Source of the DNA: Janthinobacterium agaricidamnosum NBRC 102515 = DSM 9628
GTDB lineage: Bacteria > Pseudomonadota > Gammaproteobacteria > Burkholderiales > Burkholderiaceae_D
NCBI RefSeq assembly: GCF_000723165.1
Contig: NZ_HG322949.1
Location: 255,220-319,219, forward strand
DNA: 64,000 nt
Reading direction: 5' to 3'
Below the pieces are notes generated by a model. The model was not told the DNA's origin. It did not search any database and saw nothing but the letters and a program-made list of their open reading frames with translations. The translations under genes were made by a program, and so were the position numbers. The number at the start of each line of letters is the position of its first letter. Position 1 is the stretch's first letter. Positions 1 to 7,721 of the stretch are shown piece after piece.

Positions 1-1875
1 GAACAGCAAATCGACCGGATCTTGCTCGACTTCATTTTTGACATCGGTCTGGTACAGCGCCGCGGTGAACGACAATTTCTGTTTCAGGAAATCCCACTTG
101 GTGCCGATTTCCTTGCTGGTGGTTTGTTGTGGATCATAGTTAGGATTTTGCGCACTGTTGGCAGCCGTGCTCAGCGCAAAGTTGGTGCCCGGCGGCGCTT
201 TCGACGTGGCCCACAGCGCATACACGCTGCTGTCCTGGGTCGGTTTGTAGACCACCGACAATTTGCCGTTGACCAAGGTATCACTGAGCGAGATATTGGT
301 CGGGATCGGCGTGCCAACCGGCAATGGCTGGACCGCAGGCGGCGTGACGGCCGCCTGCAGCGCCACGGCATTGTATTTGGTGCTGAAATGGTCGAAACGC
401 ACACCGCCGTTGAATTGCCATTTCTCGCTGACCTTCAGCGTATCGAACAGGTACACGCTCTGGGTATCGACGGTGCCTTCGGTAAACGCGCCGCTGCGCT
501 GCGGATTGAAGCCGGTGACCGGGTCGTTCGGATTCGGGTGGTACAGATTGGCCGGCGGCAGGGTGCCCATGCTGGCCGGGACATAGCTGTAATTGGTTTG
601 TTTTTCATTGGTCAATTCCAGGCCGCCCACCACCGTATGCTTGACGGCGCCGGTATTAAATTCGGCCGTCACCGTGGTCTGGTTGGTCAGGATGGCGTTT
701 TCCTGGTCCTTGACGGTGCGCAGCGAACGCGCCAGCGTCCACGTCGCCGGGTTGGCCGGGTTCGGCGTCTGCAGGTTGGCGGTGTTGGCCATGAAGGCGG
801 TCAGCAGATAATCCTGCTTGGTCTTGCCGTAGCGCGTGGTGTTTTGCAACTTCAGGTTCGGCGAAAAATCGTGTTCGATGCGCACCGTCGCCATGTCGGC
901 CTTGACCTTGTCGTAATCCGAGGCCGAACCATAAAAATTGTGCGGATCGACCGGCGCCGCCGAGTTCAGGAAGGTGCGGATCACCTTGTTGGTGGCGGTG
1001 ATGGTGTCCGGCGTGCTGTAGCCAGGCAGGCCGATGGTCGGCACGCCTCCATCCGGCACATTGTTCTGGTCCACATGCAGGTAGCTGGCGATCACGCGGG
1101 TCGGCGAACCGAGGCCGAAGGTGACGGTGGGCGCGACGGCCCAGCGCTTGTTCTTGACCTGGTTGCGTCCGGCGACGCCGCTATCCTGGTCCAGCAAGTT
1201 CAGGCGGAAGGCCGTGCCGCTGTCGGCGTCGATGACATGGTTCCAGTCGGCGGTAACGCGTTTCTGGTCGGCGCTGCCGACCGTGACCAGCGAATTGAAG
1301 GCGTTTTCCATGGTCGCCGTTTTCGAGGTCAGGTTGATCGAGCCGGTCGGCGAGCTGCGTCCGCTGTCGGTGCCGGACGGGCCTTTCAAGACATCGATCT
1401 GTTCGATGTTGAACACGTCGCGCGAAATCGAGCCGACATCGCGCACATTGTCGACATAGATGCTGCCGGAGGTGTCGAAACCGCGCATATAGATCGCGTC
1501 GCCGGTGTTGGTGCTGCCGTTTTCACCGAGGAAGAAAGTCCCCACGCCCGGCGTGTTGCGCAGCGCGTCGGTCAGCGTCAGCGCGCCTTGCTGCTCGATC
1601 AATTCCTTCTTGATGACCACCACGGTTTGCGGCGTGTCGATCAGTTTCTCGGTGTATTTCGGCGATGCCGCCTTGTCGGCCTTGAAGTCGTTTTCCTTGG
1701 CGCCGAGAATTTTTACTTCCGGCAAGGACTGGTTGCCGCTGGCAGCTTGCGACTGTGCACTGGCGGCAGGATCGGCGGCGTGGGCGGCGACCGGCAGCAG
1801 CATGACTGCCAGCGCGGTGCTCATGTGTTGGTTAAAACGGGACTGTGCGTGTTTACGGCTTTTGATCTGCGCCAT
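1..1875 (-). CDS. TonB-dependent siderophore receptor (3' end outside window)
   Basis: This is the N-terminal 625 codons of an outer-membrane TonB-dependent receptor; the gene runs off the left window edge, so the last strands of the barrel are missing. The start at 1875 (MAQIKSRKHAQ) is preceded by GAGAG at a suitable distance; an in-frame ATG six bases upstream is possible. A signal peptide ending near HAADPAA is followed by a plug domain with the LIDTPQTVVVIKKELIEQQG segment and TSKTATMENAF, typical of catecholate receptors of the Fiu/CirA type. The beta-barrel strands with aromatic-rich ends follow. A Fur box lies about 145 bases upstream, which fits iron-repressed expression. The substrate is inferred from family resemblance only. 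Confidence 0.9.
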   Translation of the reverse strand, partial: MAQIKSRKHAQSRFNQHMSTALAVMLLPVAAHAADPAASAQSQAASGNQSLPEVKILGAKENDFKADKAASPKYTEKLIDTPQTVVVIKKELIEQQGALTLTDALRNTPGVGTFFLGENGSTNTGDAIYMRGFDTSGSIYVDNVRDVGSISRDVFNIEQIDVLKGPSGTDSGRSSPTGSINLTSKTATMENAFNSLVTVGSADQKRVTADWNHVIDADSGTAFRLNLLDQDSGVAGRNQVKNKRWAVAPTVTFGLGSPTRVIASYLHVDQNNVPDGGVPTIGLPGYSTPDTITATNKVIRTFLNSAAPVDPHNFYGSASDYDKVKADMATVRIEHDFSPNLKLQNTTRYGKTKQDYLLTAFMANTANLQTPNPANPATWTLARSLRTVKDQENAILTNQTTVTAEFNTGAVKHTVVGGLELTNEKQTNYSYVPASMGTLPPANLYHPNPNDPVTGFNPQRSGAFTEGTVDTQSVYLFDTLKVSEKWQFNGGVRFDHFSTKYNAVALQAAVTPPAVQPLPVGTPIPTNISLSDTLVNGKLSVVYKPTQDSSVYALWATSKAPPGTNFALSTAANSAQNPNYDPQQTTSKEIGTKWDFLKQKLSFTAALYQTDVKNEVEQDPVDLLF

Positions 1876-2019
1876 GTGCATCTCTCGGTTGTCATTGTTA
1901 AAAGCAGGAATGAGAAATGACTGGCTGGCTATGCTGGAATGCGGCCCGTGGCGGGTCTGGCTGGCGGTCGGATTCTCTCCAATATACTCGCCAATTGTAA
2001 TAACTTGTAATCAGTCTGT

Positions 2020-2040
2020 AAATGAGAATTATTATCAGTC
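2020..2040. promoter_or_regulatory. Fur box upstream of siderophore receptor
   Basis: The segment AATGAGAATTATTATCAG resembles the 19-bp Fur consensus of alternating GATAAT-like hexamers. It lies in the 332-bp gap between the minus-strand receptor gene and plus-strand nudC. By position it most likely represses the receptor. Apart from this box and a short AACAGC/GCTGTT dyad near 2094-2112, I see nothing else in the gap. Confidence 0.75.
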
Positions 2041-2207
2041 GCATTTGTGCAACGGCGGCGGAGTTTTGTAACAAGCCCGTAACATACCTTGCGCAACAGC
2101 GTCTGCTGCTGTTACAGGCGTTACCTTGTATGATGCTTGTCTGACGTAATTTATATACCGTTGGTAATCATTCCATTTCCGATGTCCCCTTTGACGCCTG
2201 GCCGACC

Positions 2208-3026
2208 ATGTTAGCAACCCCCGACACTTTCATCCCGCTGCTCACCGCGCAAACCCATGCCGATCCGCTGACTTTTGTGTTTCACCGTGGCCGTTTGCTG
2301 TTGCGTGAAGCCGGCCTGGATTTGCCGGATGCGGCCTTCCTGGCGCGCGCCGCCATCGATGTCGCGCAGGCGCAGCCGGTGGGCTTGTGGCATGGCCGCT
2401 ATTGCCAGACAGTGGCGGTGGATGACGACAGTTTGCCCGGAGATGAGTGCGCTTATCATGGCTTGCGCGCACTGTTCAACGAAGTCGACGATGGCTTCCT
2501 GGGCCTGGCCGGCCGCGCCGGCCAAATCGCCGAATGGGCGCGCACTCACCGCTATTGCGGCGTGTGCGCCACGCCGATGGGGCTGGCTCCCGGCGAGCGC
2601 TGCTTCAAGTGCCCGGCTTGCGGCATGATGGCGTATCCGCGCATATCGCCGGCGATGATGGTCTTGATACGCAAGGGCGATGCCGTGTTGCTGGCGATGC
2701 ACACCAACTCGCCATCGAAGCGCTACAGCCCGCTGGCCGGTTTTCTGGAAGCGGGCGAATCGATCGAAGAAGCGGTGCACCGCGAAGTGATGGAAGAAGT
2801 CGGCTTGCGCGTGCATAACTTGAAATATTTCATGAGCCAATCCTGGCCATTCCCCCATTCGCTGATGATCGCCTTCACCGCCGACTACCTCGACGGCGAG
2901 ATCCGGCTCGATCAGAACGAGATCGCCGAGGCGCGCTGGTTCGGTCCGGACGAGGCGTGGGAAGCCACTTCCAGCGTGTCGATTTCGGCCATGTTGGTGC
3001 AGGCGCACCGGCAACAGGCGCGCTAA
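2208..3026 (+). CDS. nudC: NAD(+) diphosphatase (NADH pyrophosphatase), Nudix family
   Basis: NudC hydrolyses NAD(H) to NMN(H) and AMP and removes NAD caps from RNA 5' ends. The 272-residue protein has the family architecture: an N-terminal domain, a four-cysteine zinc ribbon (C117, C120, C135, C138), and a Nudix box at about 179-201 with the GFLEAGES...REVMEEVG pattern. The SQSWPFPHS motif at about 210-218 is the NudC signature that separates it from other Nudix hydrolases. The ATG at 2208 has only a weak ribosome binding site. It is followed after 77 bases by folE on the same strand. Confidence 0.95.
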   Translation: MLATPDTFIPLLTAQTHADPLTFVFHRGRLLLREAGLDLPDAAFLARAAIDVAQAQPVGLWHGRYCQTVAVDDDSLPGDECAYHGLRALFNEVDDGFLGLAGRAGQIAEWARTHRYCGVCATPMGLAPGERCFKCPACGMMAYPRISPAMMVLIRKGDAVLLAMHTNSPSKRYSPLAGFLEAGESIEEAVHREVMEEVGLRVHNLKYFMSQSWPFPHSLMIAFTADYLDGEIRLDQNEIAEARWFGPDEAWEATSSVSISAMLVQAHRQQAR

Positions 3027-3103
3027 ATCGCATACTGCGGGCTGATCGGGATGCCACATTTTCTATATACTGGCGGCAATTGCAATTTTTGAGGTATTTC
3101 AGC

Positions 3104-3667
3104 ATGTCCAAAGAAGAATTCACAGAAAACGACTGGCGCCGCCTGCTGGTCAGTCTGGGCGAAGACCCGCAACGCACCGGCTTGCTGGAAACGCCGGCGC
3201 GCGTCGCCAAGGCCTGGAAGCACTGGACTTCCGGTTATGGTCAGGATCCGGTCGAACTGTTGAAGGCTTTTGAAGATGGTGCAGAGCAATACAATGAATT
3301 GATCGTGGTGCGCGGCATTCCCGTGTACAGCCATTGCGAACATCATCTGGCGCCGTTTTTCGGCCGCGCCACCATCGGTTACGTTCCAAACGGCAAAATC
3401 GTCGGCTTGTCGAAACTGACCCGCCTGGTCGATTGCTACGCCAAGCGCCTGCAAGTGCAGGAACGCATGACGATCCAGATCGCCAATTCCCTGATGGAAG
3501 TGCTGGAACCGAAAGCCGTCGGCGTGGTCGTGCGCTGCCGCCATATGTGCATGGAAAGCCGCGGCATCCGCACCCAGGGCGAAGAAACCGTCACCTCGGC
3601 GATGCTGGGCGAGTTGCAGCCCAACCTGGCGCTGCGCACCGAATTCCTGGCGCTGGCCCGCGAGTAA
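3104..3667 (+). CDS. folE: GTP cyclohydrolase I
   Basis: FolE converts GTP to 7,8-dihydroneopterin triphosphate, the first step of folate and pterin synthesis. The protein is 187 residues, normal for bacterial FolE. The zinc ligands are visible: C78 in SHCEHHLAP and C149 in CRHMCMESRG, with H81. The start at 3104 (MSKEEFTEND) is chosen because GAGGT sits eight bases upstream; the frame stays open further upstream but that part overlaps nudC and has no homology. The thioredoxin-fold gene begins three bases after its stop, suggesting co-transcription. Confidence 0.97.
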   Translation: MSKEEFTENDWRRLLVSLGEDPQRTGLLETPARVAKAWKHWTSGYGQDPVELLKAFEDGAEQYNELIVVRGIPVYSHCEHHLAPFFGRATIGYVPNGKIVGLSKLTRLVDCYAKRLQVQERMTIQIANSLMEVLEPKAVGVVVRCRHMCMESRGIRTQGEETVTSAMLGELQPNLALRTEFLALARE

Positions 3668-3670
3668 ACC

Positions 3671-5008
3671 ATGGCGACGGCAATCGACTGGAGCGCAGGC
3701 GGCTTCGATGCCGCCGCCGCATTTTCCGCCGCTGAAAACCGGCCGCTGTTCCTGTATTGGGGCGCGGCCTGGTGTCCTCCCTGCAACCGCAGCAAATCCG
3801 ACCTGTTCGCGCGGGCCGACTTCGCCGCGTTGGTGAACGCCGCCGTGCCGGTGTTTCTCGACGGTGACAGCGGCGGCGCCCAGCAACTGGCGGCGCGCCT
3901 CAAATTGCGCAGCTACCCGACGCTGGTGCTGTACCGGCCCGATGGCCAAGAAGTCATGCGCTTGCCGTGCGAACCGGATGGCGAGGTCGGTATCGATATC
4001 GTCAAGCTGGCGCTGGCTGCGCAGTACACTGCCGCCGAATCGCTGCACGCGGCGCTGTCGGGGACACGCGCCTTGCAGGCCGATGAATGGCGCGTGCTCA
4101 GTTATTACTCCTGGGATACCGACGAAGGACAATTGCTGGGCCAGCGCGCGCTGTCGGACACGCTGGCTGAGCTGGTATCGCTTTGTCCGCCGGGCAACGC
4201 GGCGCAGCGCTTGCTGTTGCAAACGATGAGCGTGGGCGCCGGCGCGCCGGATGCCGACGCGTTGCTGCGCATCCTCGGCGATGTCGGCCTGGCGCGCGCC
4301 AATATGGATTTGCTGTGCAACAACGGCTTAAAACTGATCAAGTTCGCCGCCGTGCCGGGCAGCGCCATGCACGGCGCGCTGGTGGCGGCGCTGTATGCGG
4401 CGGCGGGAATCTTTGCCGACGACATCTGGCTGACCACGCCGGACCGCATGGCCGCCTTGCGCCTGCAAGTACGCCTGCTGCGCTCGGGCGTTGCCGATGC
4501 CGGTTTGCCCGATCGCTTGCCTCGCCTGGTTGCCGAGCTCGGCCAGCAAACCGACGATCCCCAGCAGCGCCACGCGCTGGTGAATGCGGCCGCCGGCGCC
4601 TTCAGCGACGCCGGTTTGCTCGATGCATCCGATGCCTTGCTAAACGCCGAACTGGGGCGCAGCCATGCGCCGTTTTATTTCATGCACAATCTGGCGGCCA
4701 ACGCCCGGCGGCGCGGCGATGCGGCCGCTGTGCTGGATTGGCAGCAGCAAGCCTGGCAAGAAGCAACTGGCCCGGCGACCCGTTTGCAATGGGGCGCGAC
4801 CTATTTCCTGAGCTTGGTCGAATTGGCGCCATCGGCACATGCTCGGATTGAGCAAGCGGCGGCCGGCATGTTGCGCGATGTCCAGGCCACGCCGGATGCT
4901 GTTTACCAGCGTAATCGGAGCCAGATGCTGCGTATTGCGGCGAAATTGAGCGGCGATGGTCTCGCCGTATCGGCCTTGCGGGAAGCCCTGCGGCAAGTTG
5001 CCGCCTGA
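3671..5008 (+). CDS. Thioredoxin-family protein with long helical C-terminal region
   Basis: The N-terminal ~110 residues form a thioredoxin fold with the redox motif WCPPC (C35, C38) and the cis-proline segment SYPTLVLY. There is no signal peptide, so it should act in the cytoplasm, probably as a thiol reductase or chaperone-like protein. Residues 120-445 are alanine- and leucine-rich, probably helical repeats, of unknown function. Start is at ATG 3671, three bases after folE, so the two are likely in one operon. The last 213 bases covering its C-terminus are repeated at 6171-6383 beyond an AT-rich insertion (see repeat entries). Confidence 0.85.
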   Translation: MATAIDWSAGGFDAAAAFSAAENRPLFLYWGAAWCPPCNRSKSDLFARADFAALVNAAVPVFLDGDSGGAQQLAARLKLRSYPTLVLYRPDGQEVMRLPCEPDGEVGIDIVKLALAAQYTAAESLHAALSGTRALQADEWRVLSYYSWDTDEGQLLGQRALSDTLAELVSLCPPGNAAQRLLLQTMSVGAGAPDADALLRILGDVGLARANMDLLCNNGLKLIKFAAVPGSAMHGALVAALYAAAGIFADDIWLTTPDRMAALRLQVRLLRSGVADAGLPDRLPRLVAELGQQTDDPQQRHALVNAAAGAFSDAGLLDASDALLNAELGRSHAPFYFMHNLAANARRRGDAAAVLDWQQQAWQEATGPATRLQWGATYFLSLVELAPSAHARIEQAAAGMLRDVQATPDAVYQRNRSQMLRIAAKLSGDGLAVSALREALRQVAA

Positions 5009-5031
5009 TTCCCGCGGACCGCCAGCGGTCT
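4819..5031. repeat. 213-bp direct repeat, copy 1 (3' end of thioredoxin-family gene)
   Basis: This segment, ending in GACCGCCAGCGGTCT, recurs at 6171-6383 in the same orientation with only a few mismatches (for example T to C near the start, GCTCGG to GATCGG, GGCATG to GGCAAG). The offset is 1352 bases. Identity stops exactly one base before sequence diverges into the AT-rich insertion (copy 1) or into the end of the panE-like gene (copy 2). Confidence 0.95.
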
Positions 5032-5081
5032 AAATCTACCGCCTTCGCCTCGCGATCCGGTTGGCCTGCATAGATGATCTT

Positions 5082-6020
5082 TTATTTCAATCGAGAATGT
5101 CCATCCGTTTTCGGAGGAGGAAAGCTGCTTTGAGGAGTATATTGCTCCCACAGCGCTTTGACATCGTACTTTGTTTCTATCTCTTCCATTGTATTATCCT
5201 GCTTGAATTTAATGACTTTTGTGCTGTATTCCACCCATGGTGGAGGACATGGTTTTCCTTCTTTTACAAAATGCACATGGCTTTGTACATCGGGATTATT
5301 TCGATTTCTGTAAATCCAGCGTAATTCCGCTCCTGTATAAGCGCGCGTCTTGGCCGTGTTTGACTGTTCATTATTTGAACCTGTTGGATTGTCATAGGAA
5401 GCCGATTTCCGCACTACTGCTTCCATGTCAAGTCCATCCAGCACAAAATGCACATGTTTTTTTGCAACGCTGGTGGCCCAATATAAACCGCCTTTTACCT
5501 TCCTGCGTAAAATGCTATTTTCAGTATTATTGGGTGATTTCGCCATTAATGCAGACCTGTATTTATAATGTTGCTTTAACGTGTCTTTGAACGATGTCTC
5601 TTCAGCAGGAGGCATTTTTTGATCGTTATTACGTTCATGTTGGGCTATTCTGTAATTATCTATCCTGCATGGAGTGAGCCTGGCTTTCAGCCGATAATCT
5701 ATATGATATTTCCTTGCCCTTTCTCCGTTAGGACCTTTTTCAAGTCCATAAACCAGGTCGCCTTTCTGGAAAGTTCGCGGGGCAAATGGTGGCTGTTCTC
5801 CCGCGTTAAATGAAGTTCTTTCCTGTTTTAACAATGTTCTCTCAAAGTTGCCTCGAGTCTTGGCTTGATCGGGGTATTTTGGTAACGATGGAGAGCCTGT
5901 TCCGCCAGCAGGGTTGGTGTTTTGACGTGGCCGGCCCTCAGTAACTGGCCCGGCAGGAGCGAAACTGGTTGAAGGAATTTCGGCAGGCATTCTGGGAGGA
6001 ATGGTTCTAAAAGGTAACAT
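5082..6020 (-). CDS. Unknown protein, AT-rich cargo gene, possible secreted effector
   Basis: I do not recognise this 312-residue protein. It starts at ATG 6020 with AGGA five to six bases upstream. Residues 1-80 are proline-, serine- and threonine-rich and probably disordered, with no classical signal peptide or membrane segment. The rest is basic and aromatic, with two similar pieces built around HVHFV (residues 189-193 and 248-252), the second in YTGAELRWIYRNR...HVHFVKEGKPCPPPW. The base composition is far more AT-rich than its neighbours. It sits alone between two copies of a 213-bp repeat, opposite in direction to the flanking thioredoxin gene. A disordered N-terminus with a compact C-terminus would fit an injected effector, but that is conjecture. 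Confidence 0.65.
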   Translation of the reverse strand: MLPFRTIPPRMPAEIPSTSFAPAGPVTEGRPRQNTNPAGGTGSPSLPKYPDQAKTRGNFERTLLKQERTSFNAGEQPPFAPRTFQKGDLVYGLEKGPNGERARKYHIDYRLKARLTPCRIDNYRIAQHERNNDQKMPPAEETSFKDTLKQHYKYRSALMAKSPNNTENSILRRKVKGGLYWATSVAKKHVHFVLDGLDMEAVVRKSASYDNPTGSNNEQSNTAKTRAYTGAELRWIYRNRNNPDVQSHVHFVKEGKPCPPPWVEYSTKVIKFKQDNTMEEIETKYDVKALWEQYTPQSSFPPPKTDGHSRLK

Positions 6021-6123
6021 TCTGTTCCTAAGGGATTGGTTCGTTCGATTGAGTGCTGAGTGTGGTGAAAATCACTGGCATCACATCCAGCAGGATTAGT
6101 GTCCGGAAGAGCTTTTTTTTTGA

Positions 6124-6360
6124 GTGGTACTGGAAACGGAAAAGTTCCAGGTTGATTTGCTCAGCCTGCTCGAATCGGCGCCATCGGCACATGATCGGAT
6201 TGAGCAAGCGGCGGCCGGCAAGTTGCGCGATGTCCAGGCCACGCCGGATGCTGTTTACCAGCGTAATCGGAGCCAGATGCTGCGTATTGCGGCGAAATTG
6301 AGCGGCGATGGTCTCGCCGTATCGGCCTTGCGGGAAGCCCTGCGGCAAGTTGCCGCCTGA
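6124..6360 (+). pseudogene. 3' fragment of a thioredoxin-family gene (second copy)
   Basis: An open frame reaching 6360 encodes the same C-terminal ~62 residues as the gene at 3671-5008 (APSAHDRIEQAAAG to REALRQVAA). Protein similarity continues slightly upstream of the DNA repeat (DLLSLLESAPS against YFLSLVELAPS), so the piece may derive from a diverged homologue rather than from an exact duplication. There is no thioredoxin domain and no convincing start, so it is a remnant. Confidence 0.8.
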
Positions 6361-6383
6361 TTCCCGCGGACCGCCAGCGGTCT
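6171..6383. repeat. 213-bp direct repeat, copy 2
   Basis: Second copy of the 4819-5031 repeat, adjacent to the end of the panE-like gene, which is the likely ancestral neighbour. Together the copies bracket about 1.14 kb of AT-rich DNA. The arrangement resembles integration that regenerates the 3' end of its target gene, or recombination between paralogues. Confidence 0.95.
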
Positions 6384-7303
6384 TAGCCCGCCTGTGATTC
6401 GATCACCTTGATGATGTTGAACAAGGTCTGGTTCACCGGCGTCGGCACGCCAACTTGTGCGCCCAGCTCGATCACCGCCCTGGCGAAGATATCCACTTCG
6501 GTCTGGCGGCCGGCCTCGACATCTTGCAGCATCGACGTCTTACCGGCCGGATTGAGCGTGCCGATGATGTGCATGAAGCCATCCAGGTCGGTTTGCGTCA
6601 GGTTGATCTCCATTTTCTGCGAAATGGCCATTACTTCATGCATCGCCAGCAGCATCAGCTGGCGCGCCTGTGCATTTTGCTGGAATACGCCATACGGCGC
6701 GCGCAGCACCGCCGACGCCTGGTTGATGCCGACATTCATCATGAACTTTCCCCACAGGGATTGATACATGTTTTCCGGGATCTGATGGGGGATGGCGGCT
6801 TGTTCAAACAGTTCCTTGACGGCCGCGACAGGGCCGGACAGCACCTTGTTATTGTGGGCGCCGAACACGACTTTTCCCTTGTTCTTGAAGACAATCTGCT
6901 TGCCATCGCGCACCGCATCCATGCCCACGCCATATGCATACAGCAAATGGTCCATGCCATGGGCCGCGCCTATCATTTGCTCGCTGGACACGCCGTTCAG
7001 CAGCGAAATGATGATGGTGCCGCTGCCGATGAAGGCGGCGATGTCATTGATGGCATCCGGCAACTGGTGGTGTTTGACGCTGACGATGATCAGGTCGGCC
7101 GGCGCTTGCGTGGCGTCGCCCGGTTCGATGAACGTGAAGTCATAGTGCTTGTCATTGATGACGATGCCCTGCTGCTGGAACGCCGCGCTTCTTTTTTTGC
7201 TGGCGATAATCTTGACCGACTTGGGGTCCATATCGTACAGGCTGGCGGCATAAATGGCGCCCAGCGCGCCCAGGCCGATAATATAGGTGTTGGCAATCTT
7301 CAT
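6383..7303 (-). CDS. panE: Ketopantoate reductase family protein (2-dehydropantoate 2-reductase)
   Basis: The family reduces 2-dehydropantoate to pantoate with NADPH in coenzyme A synthesis. The 306-residue protein begins with the Rossmann motif GLGALG (about residues 11-16), followed by an NADPH-binding region, the LLNGVSSEQ segment, and the C-terminal helical domain with NPAGKTSMLQDVEAGR, where K and the ExGR-like motif are expected for PanE/ApbA. The first glycine motif is preceded by a slightly atypical YIIGLGALG. Homologues include paralogues acting on other 2-oxoacids, so the substrate is not certain. The stop codon overlaps the end of repeat copy 2. A hypothetical gene ends 15 bases before its start on the same strand. 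Confidence 0.85.
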   Translation of the reverse strand: MKIANTYIIGLGALGAIYAASLYDMDPKSVKIIASKKRSAAFQQQGIVINDKHYDFTFIEPGDATQAPADLIIVSVKHHQLPDAINDIAAFIGSGTIIISLLNGVSSEQMIGAAHGMDHLLYAYGVGMDAVRDGKQIVFKNKGKVVFGAHNNKVLSGPVAAVKELFEQAAIPHQIPENMYQSLWGKFMMNVGINQASAVLRAPYGVFQQNAQARQLMLLAMHEVMAISQKMEINLTQTDLDGFMHIIGTLNPAGKTSMLQDVEAGRQTEVDIFARAVIELGAQVGVPTPVNQTLFNIIKVIESQAG

Positions 7304-7318
7304 GACTGGAACGGACGG

Positions 7319-7684
7319 TTAATAGCGGTACTCGCTGACCACATGCTTGGTGAAGTTGTACTTGCTGCCGCCTTGCAGCAAATCGATCAGCCGCTTCGGC
7401 GCGGCCGCCGTCATGAAGGCGTCGGCGGCGCCGTCCGTGCTGCGGAATTTCATCGCCGGACTGAGGATCTGGCCGCCCTTGATGGTCAGGTGCTGGAAGC
7501 TTTTGGTCTTTTCATTGTTGAGCACGAAATGCAAATCCTGCTTGAAGGTCAGGAACGGGATTTTCAGCCACCAGCCTTCATCCGTGCCATATGCCACCAC
7601 GCTGGAAAAATGGGTGTTCTTGTCGGTCAGCGCAGGTTTGCCGAGGCGGTCGTTGATGCGTTTGATGGCTTCGATCTTGGTCAT
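7319..7684 (-). CDS. Hypothetical protein, 121 aa
   Basis: I do not recognise this family. The start at ATG 7684 has GAGAAG upstream. The protein is small, soluble and beta-rich by appearance, with GWWLKIPFLTFKQDLHFVLNNE in its centre and a C-terminal YNFTKHVVSEYRY. There is no signal peptide. It lies between the M28 peptidase gene (38 bases upstream) and the panE-like gene (15 bases downstream), all on the minus strand, so the three may be co-transcribed. Codon use is like the backbone, supporting a real gene. Confidence 0.75.
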   Translation of the reverse strand: MTKIEAIKRINDRLGKPALTDKNTHFSSVVAYGTDEGWWLKIPFLTFKQDLHFVLNNEKTKSFQHLTIKGGQILSPAMKFRSTDGAADAFMTAAAPKRLIDLLQGGSKYNFTKHVVSEYRY

Positions 7685-7721
7685 GCTGTTTCTTCTCGTT
7701 TCTTAATGGAGTGGCTCGCGC

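Noticed and set aside
22..1920. Long plus-strand open frame opposite the siderophore receptor
   Set aside because: It is arginine- and valine-rich nonsense typical of antisense frames in GC-rich genes; the minus strand encodes a clear TonB-dependent receptor.
5219..5813. Small plus-strand frames within the AT-rich insertion
   Set aside because: They are antisense to the 312-residue unknown gene, which has a ribosome binding site and longer frame.
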